Notes: generated by a model not told the origin, from the sequence alone. A stretch of 64,000 bases of DNA from Citrobacter werkmanii NBRC 105721 (GCA_000759755.1 BBMW01000002.1:124001-188000), one strand, 5' to 3'; shown: positions 1 through 10,920, counted from the first letter of the stretch. Made by a program: numbers and translations.

Positions 1-762
1 GTCACTGGCGCTCGTACCCAGATCGCGGGTGATACGTCGACATTACTGGTGGAAAATGGTCGTGGCAACACGCTGTGGCCACAGGTCGTTAGCGTCATTC
101 AGTCTAAAAACTACACGATCGCTAAGCGTGATGATGCCAGCCAGACGTTGACCACCGACTGGGTTGACTGGAACCGTCTGGATGAAGACGAGCAGTACCG
201 TGGACGTTATCAAATCTCGGTTAAACCGCAGGGCTATCAGCAAGCGGTAACGGTGAAACTGACTAACCTTGAGCAGGCGGGTAAACCCGTAGCCGATGCG
301 GCATCAATGCAGCGTTACAGCGCTGAGATGATGAACGTTATCTCTGCCGGTCTGGATAAGAACGCCACCGATGCTGCGAATGCCGCGCAGAACCGCTCTG
401 CAGCCACCATGGACGTTCAGAGCGCCGCCGATGACACGGGTTTACCAATGCTGGTGGTGCGTGGACCGTTCAACGTGGTTTGGCAACGTCTGCCGGCAGC
501 GCTTGAGAAAGTGGGCATGAAAGTTACCGACAGTACCCGTTCTCAGGGCAGCATCGCTGTGACCTACAAACCGCTGTCTGATAGCAGCTGGCAGGAACTG
601 GGCGCAAGCGATCCAGGTTTAGTGTCAGGCGACTATAAACTGCAGGTCGGTGATTTAGATAACCGCAGTAGTATGCAGTTTATCGATCCGAAGGGACATA
701 CCCTGACGCAAAGCCAGAACGACGCGCTGGTCGCTGTCTTCCAGGCAGCGTTCAGTAAGTAA
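1..762 (+). CDS. bamC: BamC, outer-membrane assembly lipoprotein (5' end outside window)
   Basis: The frame is open from base 1 and ends with TAA at 762, giving the last 253 residues. E. coli BamC (NlpB) is about 344 residues, so the signal peptide, lipobox and N-terminal unstructured segment lie upstream of the window. The visible part covers the two helix-grip domains, roughly residues 1-110 and 135-250 of the fragment, joined by an Ala/Asn-rich linker. BamC is a lipoprotein of the Bam complex that inserts beta-barrel proteins into the outer membrane. A strong terminator follows directly, separating it from purC. The identification rests on sequence resemblance to E. coli BamC along the whole fragment. 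Confidence 0.95.
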   Translation, partial: VTGARTQIAGDTSTLLVENGRGNTLWPQVVSVIQSKNYTIAKRDDASQTLTTDWVDWNRLDEDEQYRGRYQISVKPQGYQQAVTVKLTNLEQAGKPVADAASMQRYSAEMMNVISAGLDKNATDAANAAQNRSAATMDVQSAADDTGLPMLVVRGPFNVVWQRLPAALEKVGMKVTDSTRSQGSIAVTYKPLSDSSWQELGASDPGLVSGDYKLQVGDLDNRSSMQFIDPKGHTLTQSQNDALVAVFQAAFSK

Positions 763-765
763 AAA

Positions 766-797
766 TGAAGGGCTGGATAACTCCAGCCCTTTTTTTC
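766..797 (+). terminator. Rho-independent terminator after bamC
   Basis: A perfect 10-bp stem (768-777 pairing with 782-791) with a 4-base loop is followed by a T run at 790-796. It ends the bamC transcript ahead of purC. Confidence 0.9.
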
Positions 798-873
798 TGA
801 TATGATACGCAAACGTGTGCGTCGGCAGAAAAACGCAATATTTATCGTTAATTCACACCCAGGAGTAATAAAG

Positions 874-1587
874 ATGCAAAAGCAAGCTGAGTTGTATCGT
901 GGTAAAGCGAAGACCGTATACAGCACGGAAAACCCGGACCTGTTGGTGCTCGAATTCCGCAATGATACGTCAGCAGGGGATGGCGCGCGCATTGAACAGT
1001 TTGACCGTAAAGGCATGGTGAATAACAAGTTCAACCATTTCATTATGACTAAACTGCAAGAAGCGGGCATTCCTACCCAGATGGAGCGACTGCTTTCCGA
1101 TACCGAATGTCTGGTGAAAAAACTGGAGATGGTACCGGTTGAATGTGTGGTGCGTAACCGCGCGGCAGGCTCACTGGTTAAGCGTTTAGGCGTTGAGGAA
1201 GGTATTGAACTGAATCCGCCGCTGTTTGATCTGTTCCTGAAAAACGATGCTATGCACGATCCAATGATTAACGATTCCTATTGCGAAACTTTTGGTTGGG
1301 TGAGCAAAGAGAATCTGGCACGTATGAAAGAGCTGACCTACAAAGCTAACGACGTGCTGAAAAAGATGTTCGATGATGCGGGCCTGATTCTGGTCGATTT
1401 CAAACTTGAGTTTGGCTTGTATAAAGGTGAAGTGGTGCTGGGTGATGAATTCTCACCGGACGGTAGCCGTCTGTGGGATAAAGAAACGCTGGATAAAATG
1501 GACAAAGATCGCTTCCGCCAGAGCCTGGGCGGCCTGATCGAAGCCTATGAAGCCGTCGCGCATCGCCTGGGTGTCAAGTTAGACTAA
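874..1587 (+). CDS. purC: Phosphoribosylaminoimidazole-succinocarboxamide synthase (SAICAR synthetase)
   Basis: PurC ligates aspartate to CAIR using ATP to give SAICAR, in cytoplasmic de novo purine synthesis. The product is 237 residues, the E. coli length. The N-terminal [11 protein letters not shown] segment is the typical family start and nucleotide-binding region. The ATG at 874 is chosen over an in-frame upstream ATG at 802 because AGGAGT lies 8 bases before it and the length then matches the family. It is a single-gene unit behind the bamC terminator. A GC-rich inverted repeat (1597-1603 with 1614-1620) follows the stop but lacks a T run. No PurR box was confirmed by eye. Confidence 0.97.
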   Translation: MQKQAELYRGKAKTVYSTENPDLLVLEFRNDTSAGDGARIEQFDRKGMVNNKFNHFIMTKLQEAGIPTQMERLLSDTECLVKKLEMVPVECVVRNRAAGSLVKRLGVEEGIELNPPLFDLFLKNDAMHDPMINDSYCETFGWVSKENLARMKELTYKANDVLKKMFDDAGLILVDFKLEFGLYKGEVVLGDEFSPDGSRLWDKETLDKMDKDRFRQSLGGLIEAYEAVAHRLGVKLD

Positions 1588-1715
1588 TTCCCCTTTGAGC
1601 CGGCGATCGCTCACCGGCTCATCAATCTCGCCGATTTTGATTACTGTTTCTTATGGTAATCCTGTTCCGAACCGCCTACGATCATCATCATAATGAATAA
1701 AAAGTTGAGGTGATT

Positions 1716-2579
1716 ATGCGCTGGCAAGGGCGTCGTGAAAGTGACAATGTAGAAGACAGACGAAATAGCTCCGGCGGCCCTTCTATGGGCGGGCCTGGTT
1801 TTCGTTTGCCCAGTGGTAAAGGCGGCATCATCCTGCTGATTGTGGTGTTGGTCGCAGGTTATTATGGCGTGGATCTCACCGGGTTAATGACCGGTCAACC
1901 CGTCTCCCAACAGCAATCATCACGCTCCATCAGCCCAAATGATGATGAAGCGGCAAAATTTACCTCGGTGATTCTGGCCACCACAGAGGATACCTGGGGA
2001 CAGCAGTTTGAAAAAATGGGCCGGACCTATCAACAGCCGAAGCTGGTGATGTATCGAGGCGCTACACGTACCGGCTGCGGCGCGGGCCAGTCCGTGATGG
2101 GGCCGTTTTACTGCCCGGCGGATGGCACTGTGTACATTGACCTCTCCTTCTACGACGATATGAAAAACAAGCTGGGCGCCGATGGTGATTTTGCTCAGGG
2201 CTATGTTATCGCCCATGAAGTGGGCCACCACGTGCAGAAACTGCTGGGTATTGAACCGAAAGTTCGTCAGATGCAGCAGAATGCCTCACAGGCTGAAGTG
2301 AACCGTCTTTCCGTGCGTATGGAACTGCAGGCGGATTGCTTTGCCGGCGTCTGGGGCCATAGTATGCAGCAGCAGGGCGTGCTGGAGTCCGGCGATCTGG
2401 AAGAGGCGCTGAACGCCGCGCAGGCGATTGGCGACGATCGCCTGCAGCAGCAAGGACAAGGGCGCGTTGTACCGGACAGCTTTACCCACGGAACCTCTGA
2501 ACAGCGTTTTACCTGGTTCAAACGCGGCTTTGACAGCGGCGATCCGGGGCAGTGCAATACTTTTGGAAAAGGCATTTAA
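1716..2579 (+). CDS. ypfJ: YpfJ, predicted membrane-anchored neutral zinc metallopeptidase
   Basis: The 287-residue protein has one predicted membrane segment (about residues 38-58, rich in Ile/Val/Leu) after a charged, Gly/Ser-rich N-terminus, then a large soluble domain. HEVGHH at residues 167-172 is the HExxH zinc-protease signature, so the family (YpfJ/KPN_02809-like neutral zinc metallopeptidases) is clear, though a substrate is not known to me. The ATG at 1716 is preferred to a GTG two codons upstream because GAGG lies just before it and it gives the E. coli length. A short gap to tmcA (15 bases) suggests co-transcription. Confidence 0.93.
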   Translation: MRWQGRRESDNVEDRRNSSGGPSMGGPGFRLPSGKGGIILLIVVLVAGYYGVDLTGLMTGQPVSQQQSSRSISPNDDEAAKFTSVILATTEDTWGQQFEKMGRTYQQPKLVMYRGATRTGCGAGQSVMGPFYCPADGTVYIDLSFYDDMKNKLGADGDFAQGYVIAHEVGHHVQKLLGIEPKVRQMQQNASQAEVNRLSVRMELQADCFAGVWGHSMQQQGVLESGDLEEALNAAQAIGDDRLQQQGQGRVVPDSFTHGTSEQRFTWFKRGFDSGDPGQCNTFGKGI

Positions 2580-2594
2580 AATACAGAGGCAGGG

Positions 2595-4610
2595 ATGTCT
2601 GATAACACGGCGCTGAGTGCGTTAACTGAACAGATGACCCGCGAAGGTATCCGCCGTTTGCTGGTTATCAGCGGCGAGGATAGCTGGTGTCAGGCGCAAG
2701 CGTTAGCACTACGCAACGCGTTACCCGGTGACTGGCTATGGGTAGGGGCGCAAGCCCCTGCTGAGCCGAACTGTACGCCGCAGGCGCTGCAAACATTACT
2801 GGGGCGCGAATTCCATCATGCAGTTTTTGACGCCGGGCAGGGATTTGACGCTGCGGCGTTTGCCGCCTTAAGCGGCACGCTGCTCGCCGGGAGCTGGCTG
2901 GTGTTGCTGACTCCCCCCTGGCATGGCTGGCATACGCATCCGGACACGGATTCACTGCGCTGGAGCGACTGCGCAGACCCTATTCCAACGCCACATTTTG
3001 TTGAACACATCAAACGGGTGATTTCCCAGGATGGACAGGCGTTGCACTGGCAGCAGCATCAGCCTGCTACATATCCCCACTTTCCTGCTCGCGCCGACTG
3101 GCACGCGGCAACTGGTGAACCTCAGCCTGAACAGGCGCTGATTTTAGCACAGTTGCTGGGTATGCCTCCTGGCGTGGTTGCCGTGACGGCCGCGCGTGGT
3201 CGGGGAAAATCCGCGCTGGCGGGGCAACTGATTGCACGTATCAACGGGACTGCTATTGTTACCGCGCCTGCTAAAGCGGCAACCGATGTGCTGGCGCAAT
3301 TTGCCGCAGAACGTTACCGCTTTATGGCCCCGGATGCGTTGTTAAGCAGTTCTGCAACCGCAGACTGGCTTATCGTTGATGAAGCCGCCGCAATTCCCGC
3401 GCCGCTACTGCATCAGTTAGTCGCGCGTTTTCCCCGTACGCTATTAACCACCACCGTTCAGGGCTATGAGGGAACCGGCAGAGGCTTCTTGTTGAAATTC
3501 TGCGCCCGCTTTCCCCATCTTCGACGTTATGAGTTACAACAGCCCGTACGCTGGGCGCTGGGATGTCCGCTGGAGAAAATCGTCAGCGATGCGCTGGTGT
3601 TTAACGACGAAACTTTTACGCATGCCCCGTTGGGCGCACTCTATTTCTCGGCATTTGAACAACAATCCTGGCATGACAACCCGGCACTGCCGGTAGCGGT
3701 ATATCAACTGCTTTCCGGGGCGCACTATCGCACCTCGCCACTTGATCTGCGGCGGATGATGGACGCACCAGGCCAACATTTTCTTCAGGCATCGTGTGCT
3801 GATTCGGTGGCGGGAGCCGTATGGTTGGTGGATGAAGGGGGACTATCCGCAGAATTAAGCCAGGCCGTTTGGGCAGGATATCGCCGACCACGAGGAAATC
3901 TGGTTGCACAGTCACTGGCGGCGCACGGTGGCGATCCGTTGGCGGCAACGCTCATTGGACGGCGGGTAAGCCGAATTGCGGTTCATCCTGCTCGCCAGCG
4001 AGAAGGTATCGGGCAGCAGTTGATTATGCAGGCCCGGCGTTACTCCACGCAGTGTGATTATCTGTCCGTCAGTTTTGGGTATACGGTCGAACTCTGGCGT
4101 TTCTGGCAGCGCTGTGGTTTTGTTCTGGTACGAATGGGCAATCACCGCGAAGCCAGCAGCGGGTGCTATACCGCCATGGCGTTATTGCCCATCAGCGAAG
4201 CGGGAAAACGCATTGCCGGGCGCGAACACCAGCGTCTGCGTCGTGATGCGGAGATCCTTACGCAGTGGAACGGTGAGGGCATTCCGCTGGCCCCGTTGAA
4301 AGAGTCTACGCTTAATGAGGATGACTGGAACGAGCTGGCCGGATTTGCTTTTGCCCATCGACCATTACTGACGTCGCTTGGCTGTCTGACTCGTCTGCTT
4401 CAGCAAAGCGAGTTACCTCTCCCGGCCTTGCGGGGCCGCTTACAGGCTAAACGCAGCGATGCCGAATTGTGCCAGCAGTTGAAGATCTCCGGGCGTAAAG
4501 CACTGCTGGTCGTTCAGCGGGCCGAGGCGGTGCAGGCGTTAAAGCAGCTGGATGCTGAACGTATACAGCGGCTACAAAATCGCATTATGCAATGGCAAAA
4601 TTTTCACTAA
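2595..4610 (+). CDS. tmcA: TmcA, tRNA(Met) cytidine acetyltransferase
   Basis: TmcA makes N4-acetylcytidine at the wobble base of elongator tRNA-Met, using acetyl-CoA and ATP. At 671 residues it has the E. coli length. A P-loop (AARGRGKSA) lies near residue 198 and a DEAA Walker B motif near residue 261, marking the RNA-helicase-like ATPase module. The GNAT acetyltransferase domain follows, with its acetyl-CoA loop (VHPARQREGIGQQL) near residue 463, then a C-terminal tRNA-binding region. It lies 15 bases after ypfJ. No recognisable terminator follows; ypfH starts 73 bases later. Confidence 0.96.
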   Translation: MSDNTALSALTEQMTREGIRRLLVISGEDSWCQAQALALRNALPGDWLWVGAQAPAEPNCTPQALQTLLGREFHHAVFDAGQGFDAAAFAALSGTLLAGSWLVLLTPPWHGWHTHPDTDSLRWSDCADPIPTPHFVEHIKRVISQDGQALHWQQHQPATYPHFPARADWHAATGEPQPEQALILAQLLGMPPGVVAVTAARGRGKSALAGQLIARINGTAIVTAPAKAATDVLAQFAAERYRFMAPDALLSSSATADWLIVDEAAAIPAPLLHQLVARFPRTLLTTTVQGYEGTGRGFLLKFCARFPHLRRYELQQPVRWALGCPLEKIVSDALVFNDETFTHAPLGALYFSAFEQQSWHDNPALPVAVYQLLSGAHYRTSPLDLRRMMDAPGQHFLQASCADSVAGAVWLVDEGGLSAELSQAVWAGYRRPRGNLVAQSLAAHGGDPLAATLIGRRVSRIAVHPARQREGIGQQLIMQARRYSTQCDYLSVSFGYTVELWRFWQRCGFVLVRMGNHREASSGCYTAMALLPISEAGKRIAGREHQRLRRDAEILTQWNGEGIPLAPLKESTLNEDDWNELAGFAFAHRPLLTSLGCLTRLLQQSELPLPALRGRLQAKRSDAELCQQLKISGRKALLVVQRAEAVQALKQLDAERIQRLQNRIMQWQNFH

Positions 4611-4683
4611 CTTCTTCAATTTACTGACATGGTCATTGCGGTTAAGCGGCGTAGAATGATTCTCATCAGTTAAGGAGATCGCC

Positions 4684-5382
4684 ATGAAACATGACCATTT
4701 TGTTGTTCAAAGTCCCGATAAACCCGCTCAACAGCTATTGTTGCTGTTTCATGGCGTCGGCGATAACCCGGTTGCCATGGGGGAAATTGGCTCCTGGTTT
4801 GCGCCGCTGTTTCCGGATGCGCTCATCGTCAGCATTGGCGGGGCTGAGCCTTATGGTTCTCCTTCCGGACGTCAGTGGTTTTCGGTACAGGGCGTAACGG
4901 AAGAGAACCGGCAGGCGCGTGTTGACGCCATTATGCCGGTCTTTATTGAAACCGTGCGCTACTGGCAGAAGCACAGCGGCGTTTCGCCTCAGGCTACCGC
5001 GCTGATTGGTTTTTCTCAGGGGGCGATTATGTCGCTTGAGAGTATTAAAGCCGAGCCGGGGCTGGCATCGCGCGTCATCGCCTTTAATGGTCGCTATGCC
5101 ACCTTGCCAGAGGTTGCAACCACGGCGACGACGGTGCATTTGATTCACGGCGGTGAAGACCGGGTGATTGAGTTATCTCACGCCGTTGCCGCGCAGGAGG
5201 CGTTAATTCGCGCCGGTGGGGATGTGACGCTGGATATTGTTGAAAATCTGGGGCACGCCATTGATGAACACAGCATGCAGTTTGCGCTGGATCATCTGCG
5301 TTTTACCGTACCGAAGCACTACTTTGATGAAGCGCTGAGTGGCGGTACGCCCAACGATGATGATGTGATTGAGATGATTTAA
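4684..5382 (+). CDS. ypfH: YpfH, alpha/beta-hydrolase esterase
   Basis: A 232-residue carboxylesterase/phospholipase-type hydrolase. The nucleophile elbow GFSQG places the catalytic Ser at residue 111, with an Asp in the GGEDRV segment and a His in LGHAIDE completing the expected triad. LFHGVGDN near residue 20 supplies the oxyanion-hole region. AAGGAG lies 7 bases before the ATG. E. coli YpfH shows esterase activity on short acyl substrates; the physiological substrate is unknown. A REP element follows the stop codon. Confidence 0.94.
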   Translation: MKHDHFVVQSPDKPAQQLLLLFHGVGDNPVAMGEIGSWFAPLFPDALIVSIGGAEPYGSPSGRQWFSVQGVTEENRQARVDAIMPVFIETVRYWQKHSGVSPQATALIGFSQGAIMSLESIKAEPGLASRVIAFNGRYATLPEVATTATTVHLIHGGEDRVIELSHAVAAQEALIRAGGDVTLDIVENLGHAIDEHSMQFALDHLRFTVPKHYFDEALSGGTPNDDDVIEMI

Positions 5383-5383
5383 C

Positions 5384-5469
5384 CTGTAGGCCGGATAAGG
5401 CGAAGCCGCCATCCGGCATGACAGTCAGTGATAGTGCCGGATAGCAATGTGATATGTGTTATCCGGCCT
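5384..5469. repeat. REP/BIME repetitive extragenic palindrome
   Basis: Inverted REP units (GCCGGATAAG near 5390 and TTATCCGGCC near 5459), with an internal CCATCCGGCA arm, form a bacterial interspersed mosaic element. It sits between the convergent genes ypfH and ypfN. Confidence 0.85.
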
Positions 5470-5474
5470 GGAAA

Positions 5475-5675
5475 TTATTTCTTCGGCTGATCCTTATTCG
5501 GCCAATCGTCGTCGTCGTCCCATTTATCGTTAAAGTCACGATGCGGGGGAAGTTCCGGCTTATTCGCAAGAAATTTCTTGTGGTCGACGCGCTTGAGATC
5601 TTTAATCACGTTCAGCAATACGCCTACCAGAAACACCAATACTAAAATCCACCAATATTTTGCCAGCCAGTCCAT
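5475..5675 (-). CDS. ypfN: YpfN, small membrane-anchored protein (UPF0370)
   Basis: The 66-residue product has one N-terminal membrane helix (about residues 3-25, starting [12 protein letters not shown]) followed by a basic segment and a very acidic tail with a run of five Asp ahead of [10 protein letters not shown]. The ATG at 5675 gives the E. coli YpfN length; a longer frame to 5699 has no homology beyond it. It is 27 bases downstream of dapE on the same strand and is probably co-transcribed with it. Function unknown. Confidence 0.92.
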   Translation of the reverse strand: MDWLAKYWWILVLVFLVGVLLNVIKDLKRVDHKKFLANKPELPPHRDFNDKWDDDDDWPNKDQPKK

Positions 5676-5702
5676 GCTCATTTCCTCTTGCAGGAACACT
5701 CA

Positions 5703-6830
5703 TCAGGCGACGAGTTGCTCCATGATACGTTGATACATACGGGCAAGCAGTTGCAGGTCGGCGGCATTAACGCATTCATTAATTTTATGAATGGTGGCAT
5801 TGACCGGCCCAAGCTCTACTACCTGTGCCCCCATGCGGGCAATAAAACGCCCGTCGGATGTCCCGCCTGTAGTCAGTAACTGCGGTTTAATTTCATTATA
5901 GTGCTCAATGGCGTTCACTACTGCATCCACCAGTTTACCGCGTGCGGTCAGGAACGGCTGACCGGAGAGCCACCAGTCGACGGTATAACGCAGTTGATGT
6001 TTTTCCAGCAGTTCCAGCACCCTGGCTTTAATCATTTCATCGTTTAATTCGGTGCTGAAACGGAAGTTAAACTGGATGAACAGCTCACCAGGGATGACGT
6101 TGTTGCTACCGGTTCCTGCCTGAATATTGGCAATCTGCATACTGGTCGCTGGGAAGAACTCGTTACCCTGATCCCACTCGATCGCCACCAGTTCATTGAG
6201 CATTGGCGCGGCGCGGTGTACCGGGTTATCAGCCAGATGTGGGTAGGCCACGTGTCCTTGCACGCCGTGAATGGTCAGGTTGCAGGTCAGCGAACCACGA
6301 CGACCATTTTTCACCACGTCGCCAACGATTTCCGTACTGGATGGTTCGCCTACCAGACAATAATCGAGGCGTTCGTTACGCGCCATCAGCGCTTCAACCA
6401 CCTTTACGGTGCCGTTTTTGGCGCTGGCTTCTTCGTCAGAGGTTATCAGGAACGCCAGACGGCCCTGATGATTAGGATGTTGGGCGACAAAGCGTTCTGC
6501 GGCCACGACCATCGCCGCCAGTGAACCTTTCATATCGGCAGCGCCACGCCCAAACAGCATGCCATCGCGAATGGTCGGTTCGAACGGCGGATTAATCCAG
6601 CGATCGACATCGCCGGCAGGCACTACGTCAGTGTGACCGGCAAATGCCAGGGTCTCACCTTTACCGCGCCATGCCCAAAAATTCTGCGTGTCACCAAAAT
6701 CCATACGCTCAACGGTAAAACCTACCGCACGCAGACGTTCAATCATTAACGCCTGGCACCCGGCATCATCCGGGCTCAGAGAAGGACGGCGAATAAGCTG
6801 CTGAGTCAGCTCAATAACCGGGCACGACAT
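5703..6830 (-). CDS. dapE: Succinyl-diaminopimelate desuccinylase
   Basis: DapE hydrolyses N-succinyl-L,L-diaminopimelate to L,L-diaminopimelate and succinate, for lysine and peptidoglycan synthesis. The 375-residue protein carries the M20 di-zinc signature: GHTDVV with ligands His66 and Asp68, a GRGAADMKG segment near residue 95-103, and SDEEASA with the catalytic Glu near 134. The stop of yffB is 3 bases upstream of its ATG, so yffB-dapE(-ypfN) forms one unit, as in E. coli. Confidence 0.97.
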   Translation of the reverse strand: MSCPVIELTQQLIRRPSLSPDDAGCQALMIERLRAVGFTVERMDFGDTQNFWAWRGKGETLAFAGHTDVVPAGDVDRWINPPFEPTIRDGMLFGRGAADMKGSLAAMVVAAERFVAQHPNHQGRLAFLITSDEEASAKNGTVKVVEALMARNERLDYCLVGEPSSTEIVGDVVKNGRRGSLTCNLTIHGVQGHVAYPHLADNPVHRAAPMLNELVAIEWDQGNEFFPATSMQIANIQAGTGSNNVIPGELFIQFNFRFSTELNDEMIKARVLELLEKHQLRYTVDWWLSGQPFLTARGKLVDAVVNAIEHYNEIKPQLLTTGGTSDGRFIARMGAQVVELGPVNATIHKINECVNAADLQLLARMYQRIMEQLVA

Positions 6831-6833
6831 AGA

Positions 6834-7190
6834 TTACACCTCATTAAAAAACTGCGTATAACTGGAATCACTGAAACCAAGCAGCATAGGCTTACCCGGC
6901 TTGCAGAGCAATGGGCGTTTGATAATTGCAGGCATTTCAATCATCAACGCGGCGGCGGCGTCCGCAGTAGTGATTTGGCTACGCGTGGCTTCATCCAGTT
7001 TCCGCCATGTGGTTCCACGCGTATTGAGTAATGGCTCCCAGCCTAATTCGCTGATAAAAGACTGTAATAGCGTGTTGTCCAGTCCGTCGACGCGATAATC
7101 ATGGAAGCGGTAGTCGATCCCACGCTCTTCTAACCAGCGTCTGGCTTTTTTAATAGTATCGCAATTTTTAATGCCGTAGAGAGTGATCAT
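6834..7190 (-). CDS. yffB: YffB, ArsC/Spx-family thioredoxin-fold protein
   Basis: The 118-residue protein starts [20 protein letters not shown], the single-Cys N-terminal motif of the ArsC/Spx family. AAGGAT precedes the ATG at 7190; an upstream in-frame ATG at 7253 would add 21 residues that look unlike the family. It is often annotated as arsenate reductase-like, but glutathione-dependent thiol chemistry is the more cautious reading and the substrate is unknown. It heads the yffB-dapE-ypfN unit. Confidence 0.92.
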   Translation of the reverse strand: MITLYGIKNCDTIKKARRWLEERGIDYRFHDYRVDGLDNTLLQSFISELGWEPLLNTRGTTWRKLDEATRSQITTADAAAALMIEMPAIIKRPLLCKPGKPMLLGFSDSSYTQFFNEV

Positions 7191-7578
7191 TTGAATCCTT
7201 ATCGATTTAATTTGAATATTTATTCTCGTGTTGTGTGAACACGGATAATACATATTGTCATCCTGGCGTTATAGAGAAATATAACATTGTTGAACAATGG
7301 TGAATAATGATTCCTGAAAGTTCCAAAACTAACTCATAAATGAAAATCAGAATTTACCTGTTTGCATCAGCCTGTTTTTCCATCAGAATTGCAAAAGTAG
7401 TAGATGATGTATGAATATTTCAAAATATTGCAGTAAGTCACATAAAATTTATGGGTATAGCGCATAGTGATCACATAAACCCCAAACACGGGAGGATGTA
7501 ATCACAACCATCGGTTAAATGATCTTCTTTTGATGATGATGATTTCGTAGAATGCTCATAATAATAAGAGAGGTTGTT
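7191..7578. other. AT-rich intergenic region between divergent yffB and ypfM
   Basis: This 388-base stretch is clearly more AT-rich than the flanking genes and must hold the promoters of the yffB-dapE unit (minus) and ypfM (plus). A GATGATGATGATT triplet run precedes TAGAAT (a possible ypfM -10) near 7549. I see no convincing gene, RNA fold or known operator; an 18-codon frame at 7411 lacks a ribosome binding site. Confidence 0.5.
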
Positions 7579-7638
7579 ATGATTGAACGTGAACTGGGGA
7601 ACTGGAAAGACTTTATCGAAGTCATGCTTCGTAAATAA
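7579..7638 (+). CDS. ypfM: YpfM, 19-residue small protein
   Basis: The reading frame gives MIERELGNWKDFIEVMLRK and then TAA, which to my recollection matches the small protein YpfM detected experimentally in E. coli. AGAGAGG lies 7 bases before the ATG. The peptide is amphipathic and charged with no membrane helix. It is a stand-alone gene between a long AT-rich leader and a terminator shared with acrD. Function unknown. Confidence 0.9.
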   Translation: MIERELGNWKDFIEVMLRK

Positions 7639-7671
7639 TTTTCTGGAAGAAATTCAGATCCTGCAAAGGAT

Positions 7672-7706
7672 AAAAAAAGGCGACTCAACGTAAGTCGCCT
7701 TTTTTG
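7672..7706. terminator. Bidirectional terminator between ypfM and acrD
   Basis: The inverted repeat AAAAGGCGACT ... AGTCGCCTTTT (stem about 7675-7685 with 7693-7703) has an A run on the left and a T run on the right, so it can stop transcripts of ypfM (plus) and acrD (minus). Confidence 0.9.
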
Positions 7707-7713
7707 TGTCCGA

Positions 7714-10700
7714 TTATTCTGGGCGTGGCTTCAATGGGAAGCGTCGGCGGACCAGCACAAAAAACAGGGGGACGAAGTAAATCGCCAGGATTGTGGCTGA
7801 AATCATCCCGCCCATTACGCCGGTCCCCACTGCATGTTGACCGCCGGAACCCGCGCCATTGCTGATGGCCATCGGCAACACCCCAAAGATAAACGCCAGC
7901 GACGTCATCAGAATCGGGCGTAAGCGCTGGCGACAGGCATGCAGCGTGGCGTCGAGCAGATCGTGTCCTTTCTCGTTCATCTCATTGGCGAATTCAACAA
8001 TCAATATCGCGTTCTTCGCTGAAAGACCGATAACGGTTAATAACCCGACCTGGAAATAGACATCGTTTTCCAGACCGCGCATCCAGGTGGCCAGCAGCGC
8101 GCCAATTACCCCCAGCGGAACGACCAGCATGACGGAGAAGGGCACCGACCAGCTTTCGTACAGTGCCGCCAGGCACAGGAACACTACCAGCAGAGAAATG
8201 GCGTACAGGGCAGGTGCCTGAGAACCAGACAGTCGTTCCTGATAAGACATTGCCGTCCATTCGAGGCCAAATCCGGTCGGCAACTGTCGCACCAGCGACT
8301 CCATCACGTCCATTGCCGTACCGGTACTGACGCCGGGCGCGGCTTCACCGACAATCTCGACGGCAGAATAGCCGTTATAACGCTCCAGACGCGGTGAGCC
8401 GGTTTCCCAGCGCGAGGTGGCAAAGGCTGAGAAAGGCACCATGCCGCCGCTATTATTGCGGACGTACCACAAGTTGATGTCGTCCGGGAGCATGCGGTAC
8501 TTCGCCGCCGCCTGGACGTAAACTTTCTTCACGCGACCGCGATCCATAAAGTCATTAACGTAGCTGGAGCCCCAGGCCGTTTGCAATGTATCGTTGATGT
8601 CGTCAATGGACACGCCCAGCGCCTGGGCTTTGCGCTGATCGATATCAATTTGCAATTGTGGACTGTCGTCGAGTCCGTTATGACGAACGCGGGTCAGGGA
8701 TGAGTCTTTCCCGGCCAGCTCAATCAGCTTGTCGCGTGCGGCCATTAACGCGTCATGACCCGCGCCGGCGTGATCCTGCAGTTCCATATCAAAACCAGCC
8801 GAACTGCCGAGGCCGCTAATGGCCGGAGGGCTGCTGGCGAAGACGCGAGCCTCTTTAATCTTATTAAACGCTTTGGTCGCGCGTTCGATAATGGCGAAGG
8901 AAGTCCCGGTGGTGGCGTCACGCTCATCCCAGTCTTTTAAACGCACGAACATACGCGCCACGTTTTGTCCGTTCCCGCCGGGGCCGGATCCTACAGTGGA
9001 AAAGACCGACATAATATTGTCTTTTTCGTGGGTGAAGTAATACTTCTCTACTTCCTCTACCACTTTCAACGTTTGTTGTTGGGTGGAACCGCTGGGGAGC
9101 TGTATCGAGGTGGTAAACATGCCGCGGTCTTCCAGCGGCAGGAAGGAAGTCGGCAGACGCAGGAACAGGAAGACCATACCGCCGAGCAGCAGACCGTAGA
9201 TCAGGATCCAGCGCAGGCTGCGATGCAGGATCCGGGCAACGCCTTTTTCGTAGCGTTCGGCATTGCGGTTAAACATGCGGTTAAACCAACCGAAGAAACC
9301 GGTTTGCCCGTGATGTTCGCCTTTATGCAGCGGTTTGAGTAGCGTGGCGCACAGGGCGGGGGTGAGAATCATCGCCACGAGAACGGACAGCACCATCGCG
9401 GAAACAATGGTAATCGAGAACTGGCGGTAAATCGCCCCGGTAGTGCCGCCGAAGAAGGCCATCGGGATAAACACCGCCGACAGCACCATGGCGATACCTA
9501 CCAGCGCGCCCTGGATTTGCCCCATCGATTTCCGCGTCGCTTCACGCGGCGAGAGGCCTTCCTCACTCATAATTCGTTCTACGTTTTCCACTACCACAAT
9601 GGCGTCATCCACCAGCAGACCGATCGCCAGCACCATCGCAAACATAGTTAACGTGTTCACGCTATAGCCAAAGGCGTAGAGCACGGAGAAGGTGCCCATC
9701 AGCACGACGGGAACGGCGATAGTGGGAATCAGCGTGGCGCGGAAGTTTTGCAGGAACAGGTACATGACCAAAAATACCAGCGCGATCGCTTCCAGCAGGG
9801 TTTTTACCACGTCGATGATTGAGGCTTTTACGAAGGAGGTGGTTTCATACGCCACCTTATATTCCAGTCCGTGTGGAAAATATTGCGACAGCTCGTTCAG
9901 ACGGTTAATGACCAGCGTTGCCGTCGCCATTTCATTGGCGCCGGAGGCCAGCTTCACGCCCAGACCGGAGGCGGGATTACCGTTAAAGCGGCTGAGGTAA
10001 TCATACTTCTCAGCCCCCATTTCGACCGTCGCCACGTCGCCCAGTTTAACTTCTGAACCGTCCTGGTTAACGCGTAGCGTAATATCGCGGAATTGATCCG
10101 GAGTCTGCAGCAGCGACTGGGCATTAATCGTCGCATTCAGCGCTTGTTTGTCCACTGAAGGCGTGCCGCCAAGCTGTCCGACAGCAATCTGCGCATTCTG
10201 TGACTCGATGGCATCGGTCACATCTTTGGCGGTCATCTGGAAGCTGTTAAGTTTGGCCGGGTCGAGCCAGATACGCATGGAGTATTGTGAACCGTAGGCG
10301 TCGATATCCCCCACGCCGTTTATACGACTGAGCGGGTCCTGAATATTACTCGCGACGTAATCGGCGATGTCCTGCTTATCCATGGAGCCATCGGTAGAGA
10401 CGAAGGCGATGGTCAGAATATTTGTGTCCCCGGTTTTACGCACCGTGACCCCTTGATCCTGTACCGCCTGCGGCAACTTACGCATTGCCGATTGCAGCTG
10501 GTTTTGCACCTGCTGTACGGCTTCATCAGGATCGGTCCCGGCGACAAAGCTCAGCGTAACCGTCGCCTGGCCTGTCCCGCTGCTTTGTGATGACATGTAC
10601 ATCAGATTATCGAGACCAGTCATATTCTGCTCGATGACCTGAGTCACGGTGTTTTCCAGCGTTTGTGCAGATGCGCCAGGATAGTTGGCGGTTACCCGCA

Positions 10701-10827
10701 CGTTGGGCGGGGCCAGATCGGGATATTGCTCAACGGGTAGTGAAAAAATAGCCAGGGCTCCTGTCAGGCACAACAGGATAGCTAACACCCAGGCAAAAAT
10801 GGGGCGATCGATGAAAAAATTCGCCAT
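7714..10827 (-). CDS. acrD: AcrD, RND aminoglycoside/multidrug efflux transporter
   Basis: An inner-membrane proton-driven pump that works with AcrA and TolC and exports aminoglycosides and other amphiphilic drugs. The 1037 residues equal E. coli AcrD. The first membrane helix follows [17 protein letters not shown]. The proton-relay pair is in [14 protein letters not shown] (Asp407/Asp408 by AcrB numbering), and the two large periplasmic loops and the second set of six helices are complete. It resembles AcrB but the N-terminus and length fit AcrD. AGGTCCCCTTTT lies before the ATG and a BaeR box is about 70 bases upstream, fitting known control of acrD by BaeSR. Confidence 0.95.
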   Translation of the reverse strand: MANFFIDRPIFAWVLAILLCLTGALAIFSLPVEQYPDLAPPNVRVTANYPGASAQTLENTVTQVIEQNMTGLDNLMYMSSQSSGTGQATVTLSFVAGTDPDEAVQQVQNQLQSAMRKLPQAVQDQGVTVRKTGDTNILTIAFVSTDGSMDKQDIADYVASNIQDPLSRINGVGDIDAYGSQYSMRIWLDPAKLNSFQMTAKDVTDAIESQNAQIAVGQLGGTPSVDKQALNATINAQSLLQTPDQFRDITLRVNQDGSEVKLGDVATVEMGAEKYDYLSRFNGNPASGLGVKLASGANEMATATLVINRLNELSQYFPHGLEYKVAYETTSFVKASIIDVVKTLLEAIALVFLVMYLFLQNFRATLIPTIAVPVVLMGTFSVLYAFGYSVNTLTMFAMVLAIGLLVDDAIVVVENVERIMSEEGLSPREATRKSMGQIQGALVGIAMVLSAVFIPMAFFGGTTGAIYRQFSITIVSAMVLSVLVAMILTPALCATLLKPLHKGEHHGQTGFFGWFNRMFNRNAERYEKGVARILHRSLRWILIYGLLLGGMVFLFLRLPTSFLPLEDRGMFTTSIQLPSGSTQQQTLKVVEEVEKYYFTHEKDNIMSVFSTVGSGPGGNGQNVARMFVRLKDWDERDATTGTSFAIIERATKAFNKIKEARVFASSPPAISGLGSSAGFDMELQDHAGAGHDALMAARDKLIELAGKDSSLTRVRHNGLDDSPQLQIDIDQRKAQALGVSIDDINDTLQTAWGSSYVNDFMDRGRVKKVYVQAAAKYRMLPDDINLWYVRNNSGGMVPFSAFATSRWETGSPRLERYNGYSAVEIVGEAAPGVSTGTAMDVMESLVRQLPTGFGLEWTAMSYQERLSGSQAPALYAISLLVVFLCLAALYESWSVPFSVMLVVPLGVIGALLATWMRGLENDVYFQVGLLTVIGLSAKNAILIVEFANEMNEKGHDLLDATLHACRQRLRPILMTSLAFIFGVLPMAISNGAGSGGQHAVGTGVMGGMISATILAIYFVPLFFVLVRRRFPLKPRPE

Positions 10828-10897
10828 TAAAAGGGGACCTCGTGTTTCTGCGTATCGTTATGGGTATGACTTGCTTCACTTTAGCGGCAAGGTACGA

Positions 10898-10915
10898 GCC
10901 AAACGTGGAGAAAAA
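10898..10915 (-). promoter_or_regulatory. BaeR box upstream of acrD
   Basis: On the minus strand the site reads TTTTTCTCCACGTTTGGC, matching the published BaeR consensus TTTTTCTCCATDATTGGC at 16 of 18 positions (D = A, G or T). It lies about 70 bases before the acrD start codon, the right place for activation by the envelope-stress response regulator BaeR. Confidence 0.75.
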
Positions 10916-10920
10916 AAGAA

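Noticed and set aside
1588-1630. Terminator after purC
   Set aside because: There is a 7-bp GC inverted repeat (1597-1603 with 1614-1620) but no T tract, so termination is not supported.
7411-7467. 18-codon frame in the AT-rich region before ypfM
   Set aside because: No ribosome binding site and no resemblance to a known small protein; expected by chance.
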